From contig OX638136.1 in assembly GCA_951804985.1 (NCBI GenBank), positions 7,319,852 to 7,383,851 of the forward strand: DNA of 64,000 nt. Reading direction: 5' to 3'. Below are positions 34,030-44,814 of the stretch, in pieces (the first letter of the stretch is position 1; every line of letters starts with the position of its first letter). Origin of the DNA: Dryomyza anilis (Eukaryota > Arthropoda > Insecta > Diptera > Dryomyzidae). Both the position numbers and the translations under genes were made by a program. The notes below the pieces were generated by a model. It did no database searches. It was given only the letters and a program-made list of their open reading frames with translations, and was not told the origin of the DNA.

Positions 34030-34197
34030 GGGTGTGTGCGAGTTCGACTAAAATACTGACTAAACTAAATTGGACAAGTTTTTATTCGACCGCCATTCGG
34101 TAACCGGTAATTGTTAAAGTCTCCAATTATATATGTCTGTTGCATTACCGACAAAATTTAGTTTAGTCAGCAATTTAGTCGAACTCGCACACACCCT
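34030..34197. mobile_element. MITE with long terminal inverted repeats
   Basis: 168 bp, GGGTGTGTGCGAGTTCGACT to the matching AGTCGAACTCGCACACACCC. The inverted repeats extend about 40 bp (CTGACTAAACTAAAT against ATTTAGTTTAGTCAG). Flanks are TTA and TTG, compatible with a decayed 3-bp duplication of PIF/Harbinger type, but this is not decisive. Related copies sit inside the TIR elements at 24631 and 52530. Confidence 0.75.
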
Positions 34198-34639
34198 TGG
34201 TTACTTTTTTTGATACCTAAGAACATAATGTCTGAATATCTAGAAAATTTGTCTTATTTACTTTTAACAGAGAGACATGTTCACAGATGGCCACCTCTCA
34301 AAAAAAAATCATAAGAGCTAATATTGAAGAGAAAGAAAAATTGATGAAAACAATAGCAGATACATAAACATGTGTTCCTTTTGCGAAGAATACAGCAACA
34401 TTTTTGTGTGTTCATTTTGGTTTTTAATAATCAATAAATTAACTTCTGAAAATCCAGTAGAATAAAGTTTGTTTCCTTTTTGACAACTAAGTAATTTGCA
34501 TTCTTATTATTTAGATGACAAATTCTTGAATTTTAGTAGTATTTTATTGTTATTAGTCAAATTCTACTATTTTTCTTTCTAACCGAATTCATGTCGAGAA
34601 TTTTATTTCCCTCCGTGTACTTGTATTTGAAGAGTAAAT

Positions 34640-34860
34640 ACCGGCCAGTGTAACTAGTCAAAAACTGATTTGAATAGTAATTCCCTGACGGTAAAACTAG
34701 TCGAAAATTGGTCTTTCCTCAGAAAAACTAGTCAAAAACGAGTCGGTAACTCGTAGGGATTTGAAGATGTCTGTTAAGAACTGGTCGATTACTGTTAGGG
34801 AAATGTCCAAAAACTGAAGTGTTTTAATGGTTAGTTTCTGGTCAGAAAGTTCGAGACATC
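34640..34860. repeat. ACTAGTCAAAAACTG degenerate repeats
   Basis: ACTAGTCAAAAACTG, ACTAGTCGAAAATTGG and ACTAGTCAAAAACGAG at intervals of 40-50 bp, then diverged relatives (AAGAACTGGTCGATTACTG). No known feature. Confidence 0.5.
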
Positions 34861-35199
34861 GCTTACGAGAGTGACTTACGACAAGTGACTAGTAATACTG
34901 GCTGGATACTGGTAGGAATGAATTATCAAGAATAAGAAATATCAAGATATATGTCTTTCTGGTATTCATTCATTTCATAGCACAAATATAGATTTCTGCT
35001 AACATATTTCGCATTCTTCAAATCCAGAACTCCACATTATTTACTAAGGGGTTTTGAAGTTTTTGAAATTCTAATCGATATATTCGACATCGCTAAATTA
35101 TTTCCAAATTTGAGTATTTTGTTTGCCACGTATTGCACTGGTCCATAGTAACCAACGTTAGGGTTTGACTGAACTCAAGTACTATATCCTTAATACATA

Positions 35200-36390
35200 T
35201 GCATTAAATACACGTGTGAGTGGTATGTTAGTGTGGCGTGTGTTCCCCAAGTGTCTGTGCGCCAATTCCAAAAGCTTTCTTCCGGAGCTACTGCGTTAGT
35301 GTATTTTTGAAGTGTTACGTGGCAGGGTACGTTAAGACAGGGATGTCCTTAGAGTGCGCTCGTCTATAGAGGTACGTGTGCGTTTGCTTTAGTGGCACAT
35401 TAGATGTCAGAAGCGCGCATTTTATTAGGAGTTTATTATTAGAATAAGATGTGCACGTGTGAGTGTGATTTTAATGAGATGTATACCATGCCAAAAAATC
35501 GTAATACATGTTTATATGGCACACTAGATGAGACTAACTATATAAATACTTAAACATAACATTTTCCTCTGCGTCTGCTTTACCATTTTCGGCATCATTT
35601 TCTTCTATATTTTCATCTTCTACACCTACCACTTCACCTTCCTCTTCACCACCATCATCATTCACATATCCCAATGCTCCTCATGTCATTCTCATATAAT
35701 TGAAATAATTCTGACTTCTTTACAACTGCGTTCTGCTCGAGTTTAATTTGCTCTCAAGATGACGTGTTTCGGGAGTGTTCGTGTGTGTGCTCGTGTGCGT
35801 CAGCGTGTATTTGATATTGTGTGTGTAAATGTAAAATGATGTGTATGTTTTTGTATTTGTATGCAAAACGTGCGTACGTGCGTGCGTTCGGTCGTTCACG
35901 CAATGCATGTCGCGCACAGTAATCACGTTTTACAATTTGTTCATGTGCTTCAATTACATTACATTTCTATTAATTTTGCATTCAATTTGCATTAAAATGC
36001 TTGTTGTGTTAATTTTGTGACAAAGGCATCACACGTATGATGTAGATGAAGTTAAATGTTGTACCCAGTACTCACAATTCCTGCACGTCAATTTGCAATA
36101 CGTCATACGACTTTGGAAAATTTATATAAAATTTTAGCGGTATACATTTTATATTAATAAAAACTCAATACAATAAAAATGTTATCCATTTTGTAACAAA
36201 TTAAAATATGATGTAAATTTTATATCAGAAATAATTAAAAAATATACCAAAAATTTTAAATGTATGAAATAAAAAGTTAAAAATTTGGTTTGATAAAAAA
36301 TAAGGTTTTCAATAAAATTTACTTAAATTAAATGTTTAACTAAAAATTTAGTTAAATATCAACTATTCTCATAATTTTCTACTATTAACT
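35200..36390. other. GT-rich and A+T-rich single-copy DNA
   Basis: Contains GTGTGTG-rich stretches (35440-35470, 35780-35910) and an A+T-rich tail. One 48-codon minus-strand frame (35537-35680) is strongly acidic (GGEEEGEVVGVEDENIEEND) and ends in TAG. An upstream in-frame TGA and no clear acceptor leave it unsupported as an exon. Confidence 0.45.
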
Positions 36391-36790
36391 AAAATATTCA
36401 ATTCTTCAAATTCAATTTTACACTAAAAATTCAATTGTTCACTAAAATTCAATTTTTCAGTAAAAATTCAATTTTTCACTGAAAAATTCAATTTTTCACT
36501 GAAAAATTCAATTTTTCACTAAAAATTCAATTTTTCACTAAAAATTCAATTTTTCACTAAAAATTCAATTTTTCACTAAAAATTAAAATTTTCACTAATA
36601 ATTCAATTTTTCACTAAAAATTAAATTTTTCACTAATAATTCAATTTTTCACTAAAAATTCAATTTTTCACTAAAAATTCAATTTTTCACTAAAAATTCA
36701 ATTTTTTTTCACTAAAAATTCAATTTTTTTTCACTAAAAATTCAATTTTTCACTAAATATTTCAATTTTTCACTAAAAATTCAATTTTTA
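36391..36790. repeat. 19-bp minisatellite TTTTTCACTAAAAATTCAA
   Basis: About twenty units of 19-21 bp. Variants include TTCACTGAAAAATTCAA, TTCACTAATAATTCAA and units with longer T runs. Absent from copy B, which has only TTTCAACTAAATTTTAATATTGG at the equivalent place. Confidence 0.92.
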
Positions 36791-37091
36791 CTCATCTTAC
36801 TTAATCTCACAACACAAAAGCTCACCACACATAATCTCACCACACTAAAACTTCTACTGGAAAAACGCTACGGGGAAGAATTCTACCGGGAACAAATATA
36901 TTGGAAAGCGTTCTACGGGGAATAATTTTACGGCAATTTTTTTTTGTTTTGGTTACTTCATTTATAACACCAATAAAAAACGTCCACAGCGAAGTATGGG
37001 TCTCTGATATAAATAAAAAAATGTTTTTTATAAAATCACTCTATATGCTTGCATTCACAAAATCTTTACACGAGTCGTGCACGGATTCAGC
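36791..37091 (-). repeat. Inverted copy of the minisatellite-flanking block
   Basis: CTCACCACAC units, AACTTCTACTGGAAAAACGC and GGGGAATAATTTTACGGC are the reverse complement of 27125-27330. The stretch continues with AAAAACGTCCACAGCGAAG, matching CTTCGCTGTGGACGTTTTT at 27133. Confidence 0.78.
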
Positions 37092-37835
37092 TAGTCATTT
37101 ATAAAATAATTCTAATTTTAAATAATATTGTGTTTTTCAATATGTTTTGCGAAAACCTAAATAAAGTGGTGGCAACCCTGATATGATAAATTCAAATTAG
37201 AATTCACAATGGAATGGCGAATCGTCCCAAGACGAACCATCATGTGGCGAACCATTCCAAGGCTAAACGTCATGCTACCCTTTTGATTTATTTAAAAAGC
37301 AACACTGGTACTTTCTTGTTTTTTTTTTTCATTTTAATTTGTGTTTATATTTTTGCAACGCCTTGTGGAATATTTATTGTTCGTATCAATAAGTGGCTCT
37401 TCGGCCGCTGATGAATTCGTAGATTATTAGAAGCCAATATCGGATTCACAAATTCGTGAACCGATATCGACGCAGGAAATTCTAAATAAATGACCTGATT
37501 GTAAAAATAGCATTAATATAAAAATGGCCTGAATATATTTAATCCAATTAAAATTAATATCAATGTAAAGCAAAATTTAACTGGTTTTACAAGATAAAGT
37601 GATGTAAAGGCATTAATTGTATGTTTTTAAAGTACTACTGTGTTTAATTGCAAATAACAAAAAAAAAAGATAAATTAATCCTGCAAAAAAATGTTTTGCA
37701 AATTATTTTTTAATAATGATGCCAATCGATAGGCACTTTAAAAACAAACAAATAATGCCTTTACATTACCATTTTATCTAATACCCAAATCATTAGATAT
37801 AAATTATACGGGTTTTCTTTCGATTTCCACTCGAT
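37092..37835 (+). repeat. Dispersed repeat family E, copy 2
   Basis: Longer than copy 1: it includes about 170 bp (37265-37440, CTACCCTTTTGATTTATTTAAA to GGATTCACAAATTCG) absent from the family E copy at 23746. Confidence 0.75.
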
Positions 37836-37924
37836 TTCTTGATGTGATATAATTTTAATATCCCGGAATCCCCGTCCTATAATCGATTACGTCCTATAAA
37901 GGATTATAGGTTCAAAGGAGGAGG

Positions 37925-38467
37925 AAAGATGGATTAGTGTCTGTGGATGTTTGCTTTAAATTTCCCAATATTAAAAATGTCGAGAAAAACAGACGCAGGG
38001 AGATTGTTCCACAAACGAATCGTGCGATTGAAGAACGAATTCTCTCAGTAATGCGAGGTTCTGTTGAGAAACGAGTGAACTACGAAGGGGTGGTTCGATG
38101 CCCTAGTATAACGAGAGAACACACAACCTAGTGGAATCAGGCAATGTATTTCCCTCGAACACCTACCATTGTAATACCTATAAAACATGCTTACACACCC
38201 AACGATCCTTCGGTGCTCAAGAGAACAAATAGAGGATGAAATATTTTCATCCCCTATTAAATATATTGCTCGTTGTTGGATTCGATCTAGGAACTCCAAA
38301 GAAGATTTTGAAGCTCCTGCCCATATGTGCGAATTGTATTCCATCTTAGGCCGAATATAGGTGGTGTGGACAGTGCGCAAGTCAGAAGGAGTGAAGTATG
38401 TCTTACACTGTTTCAGAAAACCGAGGCACTCGGAGGTCACATTGTATTGATATGCCCAGAACGTCAA
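37925..38467 (-). pseudogene. LINE ORF2 C-terminal region
   Basis: CLGFLKQCKTYFTPSDLRTVH, YIRPKMEYNSHIWAG, LDRIQQRA and the terminal WNNLPASVF are standard C-terminal landmarks of these elements. A TGA interrupts after RTSHY (38045). Compared with copy B, about 45 bp is deleted near 38429, and copy B in turn lacks 37920-38300. Confidence 0.8.
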
Positions 38468-39629
38468 GAACAGCTGACTGCGCAGTATCCACAGGTCCCA
38501 TATTCAGAGGAGGGAGGGGTGAATCCATTTTTTTGTGAGATAACAGACAACATTGGGTCTTGCTGCATTAAAATCAACTCTATTTGCAAAACCCCACTTA
38601 GAGATTGTTTAAGGTCATTATTGAGTGTATCATTCATTGTGCGCCTTTTACTCTCAACCTCTAAAGAGTTTGGGCGCTTGGTGAACGAATATGAATGACA
38701 AATGTTGCTGTCATCTGCAAAGGAATGGATTGGGTTCTGGGTCGATGACAGAAGGTCATTGATAAAAACCAGAGATAAGGACGGGGATAGGAAGCAACCC
38801 TGCGGGACTCCAGTATTGATGGAATGTTGTTCTGAGAAAACACCATCTATCGCAACTCGTATTGAACGACCCTGGAGAAAACTCAATATCCATCGAGTAA
38901 AAGAATTACCGACGCCATATGCAATAAGTTTTGATACCAGGGCTTCATTCCACACTCGATCAAAAGCCTTGGAAATATCAAAAGCAACCACCTTACTCTC
39001 CCCGAAAAGGTGAATACAGTTATTCCACTTTTCGGAGAGGACCGCCATCAAGTCACCGGTGGATCTGGTCCTACGTAAACCATATTGCCGGTCACTAAGT
39101 AATTCGTTTCGGTCCAGATAGTTCACAAGGTGGAAGTTTATTACGCTCTCCATTACCTTGAAGAGTGCAGAACATATTGCAATGGGTCGGTAATTGGCAG
39201 GGTTCGTAGCCTCGCCCTTTTTCGGGACTGGCTGGACATTGGCAACCTTCCAACAAGATGGAAAAACTCCTGTCGTGTAGGAGATGTTGAAAAGGTTACA
39301 TGGGCAGATATGCTATCTGGCCCGGAAGCTTTGTTAATATTGAGATTTGCTAAAACCTTTTTAAGTTCGAAAATGTATTTCCGGCATTGCAGAAGTAACA
39401 AAATCGACGACGGGCAGTGGTTGATTACTGTCTGGAAGCGTTGAATTATTTGCAAATAATTCTGCGAAGAGATTAATAAGAGTTGGAGTAGACGATGTCG
39501 TCTGATTCTTACAAATGACCAAAAAATTTTACTACCTCGATGGTAGAGAAGGACCTTTTTACGCGCGTTTTGTTCGTGTAGAAACTTTTCACGCGCAATC
39601 ACAGCATTACAGCGATTCCTAGCCTGCAT
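38464..39629 (-). pseudogene. LINE reverse transcriptase domain, frameshifted
   Basis: The 5' part (39629-39153) has LANLNINKASGPDSI, a typical RT entry motif, then loses frame. The main part (39153-38464) has QYGLRRTRST, VAFDISKAFDRVW, GVPQGCFLSPSL and the catalytic FADDSNI. The second half of the catalytic core is largely readable. Stops and frame changes near 39153 and 38660 inactivate it. Confidence 0.85.
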
Positions 39630-39883
39630 GCGAAGTCTTTCAGTATCATCATTCTTATTAGAACGCCAATTCTATAAGGCTTCCTATTACGACCTGACTA
39701 CAATCCTGCAAGTCTCATTAAACAAGAGTGGTCCTTGGGTTTAATGCTAATCTTTTTAGAAGGTATGAAGGACCGCATACCCAATAAAATAATATTTTGA
39801 ACCATTAAGGCCGCGGCATTTATGACTCTATCTGCGAAACACAATTTCCAATTAAAGTTGCAAAAAAAATCATTTAACGTATC

Positions 39884-40290
39884 CTAATTTGCTTTTTCGC
39901 AAAGCCATACAGTCCTCTTCGGGGTTTTATTCGAAGAGGCGCGTAAACTAGAATACGAAAACGCAGCGGAAATAATACAGTGGTCGGAATTACCAAGAGG
40001 TGCAAGGACTCTTACATCATATTTTTCATGATGCGAAATCAGAAAAAGGTCTAAGACTTTTTGGCTCTTCCCACCGACGCGTGGGAGGTATGTCGGTTCG
40101 TTCACCAATTGAGTGAGTTGATTGCACTCGGCAAACAGCTCAACATAACAACCCTACTGTGTTCATAGACCCGAGTGGCTCAACCAAGTGGCGTTGTGTA
40201 CATTAAAGTCACCAGCACCAACAATTTCACTGCCTGAAAATTGTTCCAATTTATTTGAGATCGAATCAGATAGGGCATCTAACTTGTTAC
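39884..40290 (-). pseudogene. LINE endonuclease domain remnant
   Basis: Contains GDFNVHNATW (Asn/Asp of the exonuclease-endonuclease-phosphatase fold), two in-frame stops near 40160-40175, then LTQLVNEPTYLPRV, VLDLFLISH and LGNSDHCIISAAF, whose SDH motif closes the fold. The family nicks target DNA to prime reverse transcription. The N-terminal half of the domain is missing. Confidence 0.75.
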
Positions 40291-40315
40291 CCTATCTAGG
40301 TTCGGACTCCTAAAA

Positions 40316-41243
40316 ATAAAAAACAAGTGCATGATGTGTTGCAAGATTTTGAATTTAATCCACATTAAATTCATTATCCAAAACACTATGTTGCTGCTGG
40401 TGCTGGTACGCAACGTCACTTCTGCCTATGGGCAGAGAACAATGGCAGTAGGTGGTACCCCGGTATTTAAAAATCCAGTGGATCTGTACCGTCGCGAACC
40501 CGGGTCTCACCTTATGCCATTATATGTGGCCTATAAAGAGACACATGCGCATAAACAGCGAAAAAATTCGTCCTCAGTCCACGAATGTTGCAAAAATCTA
40601 TACGAAAGATTTGCGACATTTTCGCTACTGGGCAAATTTAAAACATACAAACAATATTTATATTGCTAAAACACTCTGAACTATTAGTTTCTTACTTTTA
40701 GTGAAGATGAGTGGTGTTTAATTTTATATGTCATTTCACCAATATATTTCTACATCTTCCAAATCGGCCATAACCTCAAATTTTTCATAAAAACTTCGTT
40801 GCTGGGAATAAAAAAAATCTCGGCAGCTATGACACCTATGCCATTCGTCAGATATTATTTTTACAAAAAAATATCAATTTCCTAACGATTTTCCTACTAC
40901 TCCAAAGTGGCCAACAATCATTGCTGGACACTTGGACATTTTCTGCAGAGATGCCACCTATGGATTCCTGTAGAGGGGTGAATTAGAAAATTTTTAACTT
41001 TAAAACCAAAACTGTAACTGTACGGCTACTCCCATGAAGGAAAGAGCGATTATTTTCAGCCAAGACTAGTACTAAAACCGCGTACCAACCCATACACAAA
41101 CATACACAGTAATTATAGATGTACAATACAAAAATTTAATTTAAGATTATAATATTGTTATAGGTTACATGGATACAATGTAAAAATAATAAGCTTATAA
41201 ATAACATATAATATAATTGAAGGCCTTAAATATATTTCCTGTC
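40316..41243. other. No recognised gene
   Basis: A 112-codon plus frame (40331-40669) has no motif I know. 40920-41040 is an inverted relative of 28690-28790, and the rest is A+T-rich. Confidence 0.5.
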
Positions 41244-41512
41244 TGCAGGCGGATTTTTTTTTATATTTCAATATTATTTTTTTGTTATTTTATAAAATAC
41301 ATGCTGCTCAGTAACCAATTATTCTGCCCTACACTTATTTTGGTCTAGTTAAACATGCAACATTTAAGAGATGTAAAATGGCATTTTGTTGTCAAATTTA
41401 AGATATAGCCCATTTCATGGGAAAATTGACTATATCTCAAAAACTAGGGTACATTTGAGCTTTGGCCATTTTCGGAATCAGCGCCCCAAATGTATTTAAA
41501 AATTAGCAAGGA
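41244..41512. repeat. Foldback element centre fragment
   Basis: TATTTCAATATTATTTTTTTG through ACATGCTGCTCAGTAACCAA and CCCATTTCATGGG to GGAATCAGCGCCCC, matching 31665-31910 but lacking both outer arms. Confidence 0.8.
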
Positions 41513-41631
41513 GTAGAAATTTTAGAGAAAATGGACGGGAAACGTTTCCGATGGGCGGAGGTAATGCTTCCCGTTAAAAGAAAAATGGAGGAACAATTTC
41601 AAAAATTTCATTCATTAATTTGTTTAATTAA

Positions 41632-41820
41632 CAAGGACCGGCTCCCTTAGAGTTCAACGAACACTTTAATAAAAAATTCAAAGAAACTGCAAAAGAAATA
41701 AATGACGCTTTCTTCCGCAAACAGGAAGAATTTGTTAAACGGGAAGATGAGAAAGAAGAAAAAAGAATTGAAGAAGAAAGAGATTTCATCATTAATTTGT
41801 TTAACAAACACTCATCATAA
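41632..41820 (+). pseudogene. Harbinger accessory (Myb-like) protein, C-terminal part
   Basis: An open frame of 62 codons ending in TAA 41818-41820: FNEHFNKKFKETAKEIND, then a Lys/Glu-rich coiled segment with RKQEEFVKREDEKEE and RDFIINLF. The arrangement (acidic-basic helix before a short hydrophobic end) is like the C-terminus of the Myb/SANT-like second protein of PIF/Harbinger elements, which helps the transposase bind DNA and enter the nucleus. RFRWAEVM upstream (about 41550) in another frame could be its start region. It lies about 0.6 kb from the end of the transposase and converges with it, fitting a two-gene Harbinger. Confidence 0.5.
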
Positions 41821-42439
41821 TTACTTTAATCACTGTAAACATAAAATAAATAACTTAAATAAAAATGAATTAATACAAAACTATGTTTATATATTTAAAC
41901 CGTTATAGATATCCAGTTGTTTGTAAACCCGAACCAAATAGTTGGGTAAAATGTAGTGAAGAAAAATTAACACAAAAATTAATACATATTTAAAATATGA
42001 ATACGATTCAAAACAATTATGTAGGTTCCACTGAGAAATAGCAAAAATCATGTCTTCAAAAGGACGATTTTAAAATTAATTTAATTAACATAATTTAAAA
42101 ATCGAATTATGGATCATAACATCGTTAAAATTATTTAAACAAAAACAGACACGCTAAAAAACCTGAAACCAAAAATAGACTTTTATTCTTCATGCTTTCA
42201 ATTCCCGTTTTTGCTTCGCAAAGAAGATACAGAGGATTAAAACATGTAGTTGTATTAAGTTTTTAGATTTTGATATTTTTTAATATTATCGTTGTACAAT
42301 AAAATTACATACTGTAACTAAGGTTTAATAATTAAATCTATTCTAAAGGCTTAAGTAAATTGCAAAGAGCATTTCGAATCTCTGAACCAGAATAACAAAC
42401 AAATCTGTTATGCAAGTGTTCCGTTTCTTGTTAAATTTC

Positions 42440-42734
42440 TTGGATTGCTATGCCATTGCTGTGGAAATTTTCTTTGCAACATGCAATAACAACTTGGGGC
42501 ATAAATGTATACGAAATGTCGGATTTTTTTAATAATATTCTCCATCTTCCTTTTGAAACGTCCAAATGCCATTTCCACTTTAACTCTAACTGAGTTTAGA
42601 GTTTTATTAAAGTTCTCCTTATCTCTTGAGATTTGTCTTCCTGGGTAATCTTTCATCATGTATGGCTTGAGTTCATATGCTGGATCTGCAATTAAAAAAT
42701 AAGGTATTTCAACTCCGTTGATAATTTTTTCATT
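42440..42734 (-). pseudogene. PIF/Harbinger transposase, exon 2
   Basis: Starts after a TTTTTAG acceptor at 42735-42736, in phase with the exon 1 donor seen in every unit. It reads IPYFLIADPAYELKPYMM (third conserved block) and then VRVKVEMAFGRFKRKM, with the catalytic Glu in VEMAFG. An extra A in the run at about 42527-42533 shifts the frame before the terminal QVVIACC block. This exon exists only here in the window. The intron between it and exon 1 (43586 down to 42735) is enlarged by a mini-me-like insertion. Confidence 0.82.
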
Positions 42735-42875
42735 CTAAAAATAAGGATAAACATTGATTATTGTTTTGTTAAAACTTATTTCATTCATTTTTACAATATT
42801 CTATTAATAATACTTTACTGACGAACTTAGATAATTTGAAATTCTAATACTACACAGTCATTTGAATGTAAAAAC

Positions 42876-43580
42876 CAGTTGGGAAGGTTAGATCACATGG
42901 GAAATTTTAAAGTAGGTGTAATTATGATAGTTAGGATTATCAAAATTATAGTCGGTCTAAGCCGACTATAAATACCCTACACATATGTGTGGTTGCTATT
43001 CAAAGTGGTATATTGGTCACCAGGGTATACAAATCCTGAAAATAACTACAAACATTCAATCGTTGAAGAATTTCCATTCATTTGATACCCATATTTACAA
43101 ATGGGTAGGTGTACCGAATTTCGATTTTTTTTTTGTGAACCACAAGTCTTTTCGCCGGAAAACATTATTATCGTGTATTTGAGCATGACATCAATATATA
43201 TTTGACCAAAAAAGTTTACCTAAGCACGTATACGTAAGAATTGATCATTTTATGTACATTTTATATGAGGTATTTGAAAAAAAGTGGTCGGATCATAGGT
43301 CACAATGGACCGATCTCGCCAATTTTTTCGCACATACAGCGTAGGTATATTAGTAATCTAAGTTATAAGTTTCATTTATCTAGCTCTTCAATTTTAAAAG
43401 TAGTAGGGATTTCAACAGACAGACAGACAGACGGACAGACAGACGGACATCGCTAAATCGACTCAGGAGGTCATGCTGATCAAGAATATATATACTTTTC
43501 CATACCGGAGATGCTTCCTTCTGGGTGTTACAAACGGCGTACCAAACTGAATATACCCTTTCACTCTTAGTGTAGGGTAT
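42876..43580 (-). mobile_element. mini-me/DINE-like element in Harbinger intron
   Basis: Reverse copy of the family seen at 925-1656: ACCAGTTGGGAAGG at the left and AGTGTAGGGTAT at the right. It interrupts GAATGTAAAA and AATTACC, which are contiguous in the other units. Different position and orientation from the U1 copy show an independent insertion. Confidence 0.75.
43415..43448. repeat. GTCT/GTCC microsatellite (reverse)
   Basis: About 34 bp of CAGA/CGGA units within the mini-me-like element. Confidence 0.88.
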
Positions 43581-43586
43581 AATTAC

Positions 43587-44312
43587 CTTTGGAATTATTT
43601 TATCGATGAATTTAAATAAATTCGATCCTTTAAAAACTGACGAATCGTGACAACTTCCGGGATATTTGCATGAAACATCAATAAACATGCAACTATCGTC
43701 GACCACAGCTTGAAGAATAATTGACGTCCACCGACTTCCTATTTACAAAATCCTTATGACCATCAGATGGCGCGGTAATAGCAATGTGTGGGCCATCGAT
43801 GCAGCCAATAATTTGTGGAACTGTGCGGGATTCTTAAATCCATTCGAAATTCGTTCTGCAGTATTTTCGTCGGGCATTTTGATGTATGTCGTCATCAAAG
43901 TACAATTAAGAGATTTAATTACCTTATAAAAATACTTGTGGACAGTACTTTTATGAACTCCAAAAGTAGCACCTACTGCTCGGTACTCTCCGCATGATGC
44001 CAACTTGTAAAGAGTCATTGCAACTTGTTTCTCAACAGAACATGGTATATGTGTGGACACACTATTCGGCAGAGGCTGCAATTTACTTCTTAAAGCATCA
44101 CATATATCGCCAAACAACTTTTTAGACACACGAAAAGCTTCTCTGAACTGGTTTTCATCCGAATTTTGCAAAAGCAACCAAGCAGCTTCGGATCTTACTT
44201 TTGCGCCTATTGTTCTTAATCTTTGATTATACAATTTTATGAAATCCACTGCAGCTTCCATATAAAGTCTCTTAAGATGTTCCATGTTACGCATGTGGGC
44301 TTCTTGCATCAT
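43587..44312 (-). pseudogene. PIF/Harbinger transposase, exon 1 (U7)
   Basis: The exon 1 partner of the exon 2 at 42440-42734, in the most complete Harbinger copy here. It still has the frameshift before the first catalytic Asp. It is the most diverged copy (MPDENTAERISNGF, STHIPC), and one extra base in the region of the exon end (CCACCGACTTCC) adds another shift. Even the best copy is therefore inactive. Confidence 0.85.
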
Positions 44313-44595
44313 GCTTAAATTTGTAGTTATAATTTTTGATTATCATTTAATTTTTCGTGTATACTTACTTTAGTTTTCGTTTAAAATACAACCTTCTTTT
44401 TATCTCTTTATTGCGACGAAATAAAATTATTTTTTTAATAACGTTTTCATTTTATTATATTTTTTTGTTTAGCTTTGAACAAATTTTGGAAATAATTTGA
44501 CATTCAATTTTTGACAAATAAAACTTAAATTTTTACGTTGGCCCAGTTTAACCTGGGCTAAACTCATACGGCATAAACGAAGCCTATTTTGTTTC

Positions 44596-44751
44596 TGTAA
44601 TAAATATAACTTCATTTATTTGTGATCTTGTTAATGATCAATTTACTTTTGTATTTTATTTTTGTTGAGTCAAATTTGATATAATAAAATTTTCACTTCT
44701 CGATCATATTCTTTATGAAAACAACGTACAAATACCTTTTTCATTCTAAAA
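44596..44751 (+). repeat. copia-like 5' LTR (U7)
   Basis: As in U6, followed by the unaltered GGTTATGGGCC. The spacer before it lacks about 40 bp (GTATGTTAGAAAACATAGCG) present in the other units. Confidence 0.72.
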
Positions 44752-44814
44752 GGTTATGGGCCTTCAGCTATAGTATTTTTTTAACTATTTAAAACATACA
44801 ATTTAATTTTTAAC

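Larger units (their letters stand above)
32856..36780. other. 3.9-kb segment present only in copy A
   Basis: Copy B passes from family D (about 60238) to the CTCATCTTACTTAATCTC block (60278) with only about 40 bp between. So this segment was either inserted in A or deleted from B. It holds a possible exon, small tandem duplications, a MITE, GT-rich DNA and a minisatellite, and looks less repeat-derived than its surroundings. Confidence 0.75.
12810..38640. repeat. Segmental duplication, copy A
   Basis: The order U6 copia, 3' LTR, foldback fragment, dispersed repeats, TIR element, BEL remnant, minisatellites, Gln/Trp-rich pseudogene, GGGCGTGG tandem repeat, foldback element and LINE is repeated at 46177-61809 with high identity. 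The offset falls from about 27.9 to 23.4 kb as indels accumulate. Copy A alone has the LTR cluster, the SINE and the single-copy 32856-36780 segment. Confidence 0.88.
37925..40315 (-). mobile_element. Non-LTR retrotransposon (LINE), copy A, 5' truncated
   Basis: A LINE with an apurinic-type endonuclease and reverse transcriptase, read from right to left. It starts inside the endonuclease (GDFNVHNATWL near 40200) and ends after the C-terminal FFNRTIRLWNNLP motif and a short tail with TATAATCGATTACGTCC at about 37880. The clade is jockey/CR1/I-like by motif style; I cannot place it further. Several frameshifts and stops make it dead. The right boundary has no visible target duplication. Confidence 0.85.

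Noticed and set aside
35720..35926. Thr/His-rich 68-codon frame
   Set aside because: Arises from GTGTGTG-rich simple sequence on the other strand.
36391..36790. CRISPR array
   Set aside because: Units follow each other without spacers, vary in length, and the context is an animal genome.
37214..37411. 65-codon frame with a hydrophobic segment
   Set aside because: Lies in dispersed repeat family E; the copy at 60.7 kb does not keep the same frame, and no motif is present.
38327..38698. Plus-strand frames across 38.3-39.4 kb
   Set aside because: Antisense to the LINE reverse transcriptase, whose FADD and GVPQG motifs fix the coding strand.
40331..40669. 112-codon plus-strand ORF
   Set aside because: No motif, weak start, adjacent to a truncated LINE and not supported by a second copy; kept only as unassigned sequence.
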